Source of the DNA: Euborellia annulipes
Lineage: Eukaryota > Arthropoda > Insecta > Dermaptera > Anisolabididae
Length of the DNA: 64,000 bases
Reading direction: 5' to 3'
Assembly (NCBI GenBank): GCA_023213315.1
Contig: JAKCPI010024858.1
Location: 1 to 64,000 of the forward strand
In this document: positions 62,600-64,000 of the stretch, in pieces
Position numbering within the stretch: position 1 is the first letter of the stretch
Layout of the letters: the number at the start of each line of letters is the position of its first letter
Notes under the pieces: model-generated
Told to the model about the DNA's origin: nothing
The model's database searches: none
What the model saw: the letters and a program-made list of their open reading frames with translations, nothing else
Translations under genes and position numbers: made by a program

Positions 62600-62671
62600 C
62601 CAAGATTCAATAACATTTTATTTATTATCATTTCTCTTTTACTAAAATTATATTTCTTTTAAAGTTCTAAT

Positions 62672-62677
62672 AATAAA
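62672..62677 (+). terminator. Polyadenylation signal candidate of CutA
   Basis: An AATAAA hexamer about 73 bases after the CutA stop codon, in AT-rich sequence that contains several similar hexamers. Confidence 0.4.
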
Positions 62678-62699
62678 TAATAATAATACAATTAAGATA

Positions 62700-63730
62700 C
62701 ATATAATTAAAGAAGCTGTCTTCTTGTATATTTATTTAAAAAATAAAGAAACAATATAAATTTATATAGGCCTATCATATTTATTTTTTTCCTTTATATA
62801 TATATATATATATTTTGCAATAAAATTTTTTATAAAATTTATTTAATATTTAACATATTATATAGGACAGAGAGTACATTTTTATTTAAAATATTCAATA
62901 TAATTATTTTGTGAACATTGATGTGCGATTGGTCGATTCTATTTGCATTTTGAGCTCACAATTTTTATTCTTTTATATCATACAAAACGTTATCATAACT
63001 CTTTTGTACTTTTTTTTTTAATTTTCTAATTTCTAATGCATTTTATTTGTTAATAGAAGCAGATGACATTAAAAATTCAATATTTCTACGATGGTGCGCC
63101 ATTAAATATTTTATACAATGTTAGGAAAAAGTTCTAGGTATAATAATTACTACAATATATTGGTGAATATTATTTTTTTTCCTTACACTTCATTATTTCA
63201 GAGTTATAAGATGTTAAAATTCGTTTGAAAGAATACATTTCTAAGTTTTATTCAGAGGCGGATTTAGCTGGTACGAGGAGAAAAGACAAGCTGAGGGTAC
63301 CCCTAAAAAAAAGATAAAATTTCGAGACAACTAAATGGGGAGTACCACATAGATTAAAACAAAAAATTCCAGCTAAATTCACCCCTGGAGTGAATTATTT
63401 TAAATATTATATAAATATTATTTTTTTTAAAATTATAAAAATATGTTAAATATTGAGAAAAATAAATAGGCATTTTTATATATAAATCTTAGGAATTTTG
63501 TTATTTCGTTCTTTATTTTGTTGAGTTAAATTAATTATAGCTCTCATATAATAAGGCAGTGATCGAATTGAGAGTTTCTTTTATTTAGAGATTTCCAAAA
63601 TAGAATTAAAAATTAGTTAAGACGAATTCTAATCAAATTTTTTCAATTTAGATACAAAAAAAGATGAAAAGAGGAAGAACTTGGAATTTTTATAAACTAA
63701 TCGTTTTTTAATAATAAAATATAGGTATCA
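62700..63730. other. AT-rich sequence 3' of CutA
   Basis: TA microsatellite near 62795, no open frame of interest; a short fragment AGAGGCGGATTTAGCTGG (63254) / AAATTCACCCCTGGAG (63374) resembles the ends of another small MITE. Confidence 0.5.
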
Positions 63731-63735
63731 GTGGC

Positions 63736-64000
63736 GTATTCAGGGGAGGGGGGCCCAGGGGGCCGGGCCCCCCAAAGCCTTCTCCAAAACAAAAAAATAC
63801 CTATTGTTTTCCCTAATGTTTTTTTTTTTTTTAATAATTATTTTATTAACTCTCCTAAATTCTAAAATCTAAAAAAAAACATAAATAATTGAAAAAATCT
63901 CTAATATTTACGAATTTTGTATTAAAATTATTTTTTATTTCAAGAAAAAAAAAATTTTTTTTATTTGTTTTATATTTATAATTATTATATTATCTAAAAA
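63736..64000. mobile_element. hAT MITE of the CAGTGGCGTATTCAGG family, running off the window
   Basis: The interior (AAAGCCTTCTCCAAAACAAA, AAATACCTATTGTTTTCCCT) is nearly identical to 27960-28140. The right end is outside. Confidence 0.7.

Noticed and set aside
1..64000. CRISPR array, bacterial operons, origins or phage genes
   Set aside because: Nothing of the kind: genes are split by introns and the repeats are eukaryotic transposons. The 26-bp repeats at 3147-3224 have no spacers.

Overview
The window looks like a piece of an AT-rich, intron-rich animal genome, most likely an arthropod. The evidence is conserved metazoan genes split by small exons with GT-AG (twice GC-AG) introns, tRNA-headed SINEs, hAT- and TTAA-type DNA transposons, non-LTR retrotransposon remnants, Helitron ends, and many fold-back elements carrying hammerhead-ribozyme-like motifs. 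Species cannot be fixed from sequence alone. Gene identities below rest on recognising the translated, spliced exons; no database search was run.

Seven genes can be assembled exon by exon with consistent phase. Left to right they are: arfaptin (minus, 2945-8215), ribosomal protein eL20/RPL18A (minus, 11739-14338), the ER-stress transcription factor ATF6 (plus, 15007-34232, twelve coding exons), sulfiredoxin (minus, 38009-39141), 1-acylglycerol-3-phosphate acyltransferase AGPAT (plus, 40888-44976), calcyclin-binding protein CacyBP (minus, 52043-56273) and CutA (plus, 60120-62599). A possible eighth gene (minus, acidic low-complexity C-terminal exon at 46730-47083 and a possible first exon at 49157-49228) is weakly supported. 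RPL18A/ATF6 and CacyBP/CutA are head-to-head pairs. The first pair shares a promoter region of about 0.64 kb. The second pair's shared spacer has been split by a 2.8 kb transposon nest.

The genes are functionally unrelated housekeeping genes: membrane trafficking, translation, the unfolded protein response, peroxiredoxin repair, phosphatidate synthesis, ubiquitin-ligase scaffolding, and a small trimeric metal-tolerance-family protein. There is no sign of an operon or a pathway cluster.

Most of the rest is transposon-derived, and many insertions can be delimited to the base by target-site duplications (TSDs) visible in the window. Examples are hAT-type elements with 8-bp TSDs (8926-10072 with 9139-9450 inside it; 11020-11400; 19603-20494; 26995-27256; 30201-30434; 32004-33196; 56573-59355 with 57288-58664 inside it). 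TTAA-flanked elements include one interrupted by a 5'-truncated LINE (24157-25327) and one inserted exactly at a TTAA inside a SINE (47572-48938). SINEs have 12-14 bp TSDs.

The most interesting signal is a set of about a dozen minimal hammerhead-like motifs (CTGANGA, one spacer base, stem II, GAAA, a self-complementary loopless stem III such as ACGT, cleavage base). They sit inside fold-back elements with 13-14 bp TSDs, in introns and next to genes. They match the known class of minimalist, probably dimer-acting hammerhead motifs associated with Penelope-like retroelements. The precise fold-back units, their TSDs and a paralogous empty site are visible here.
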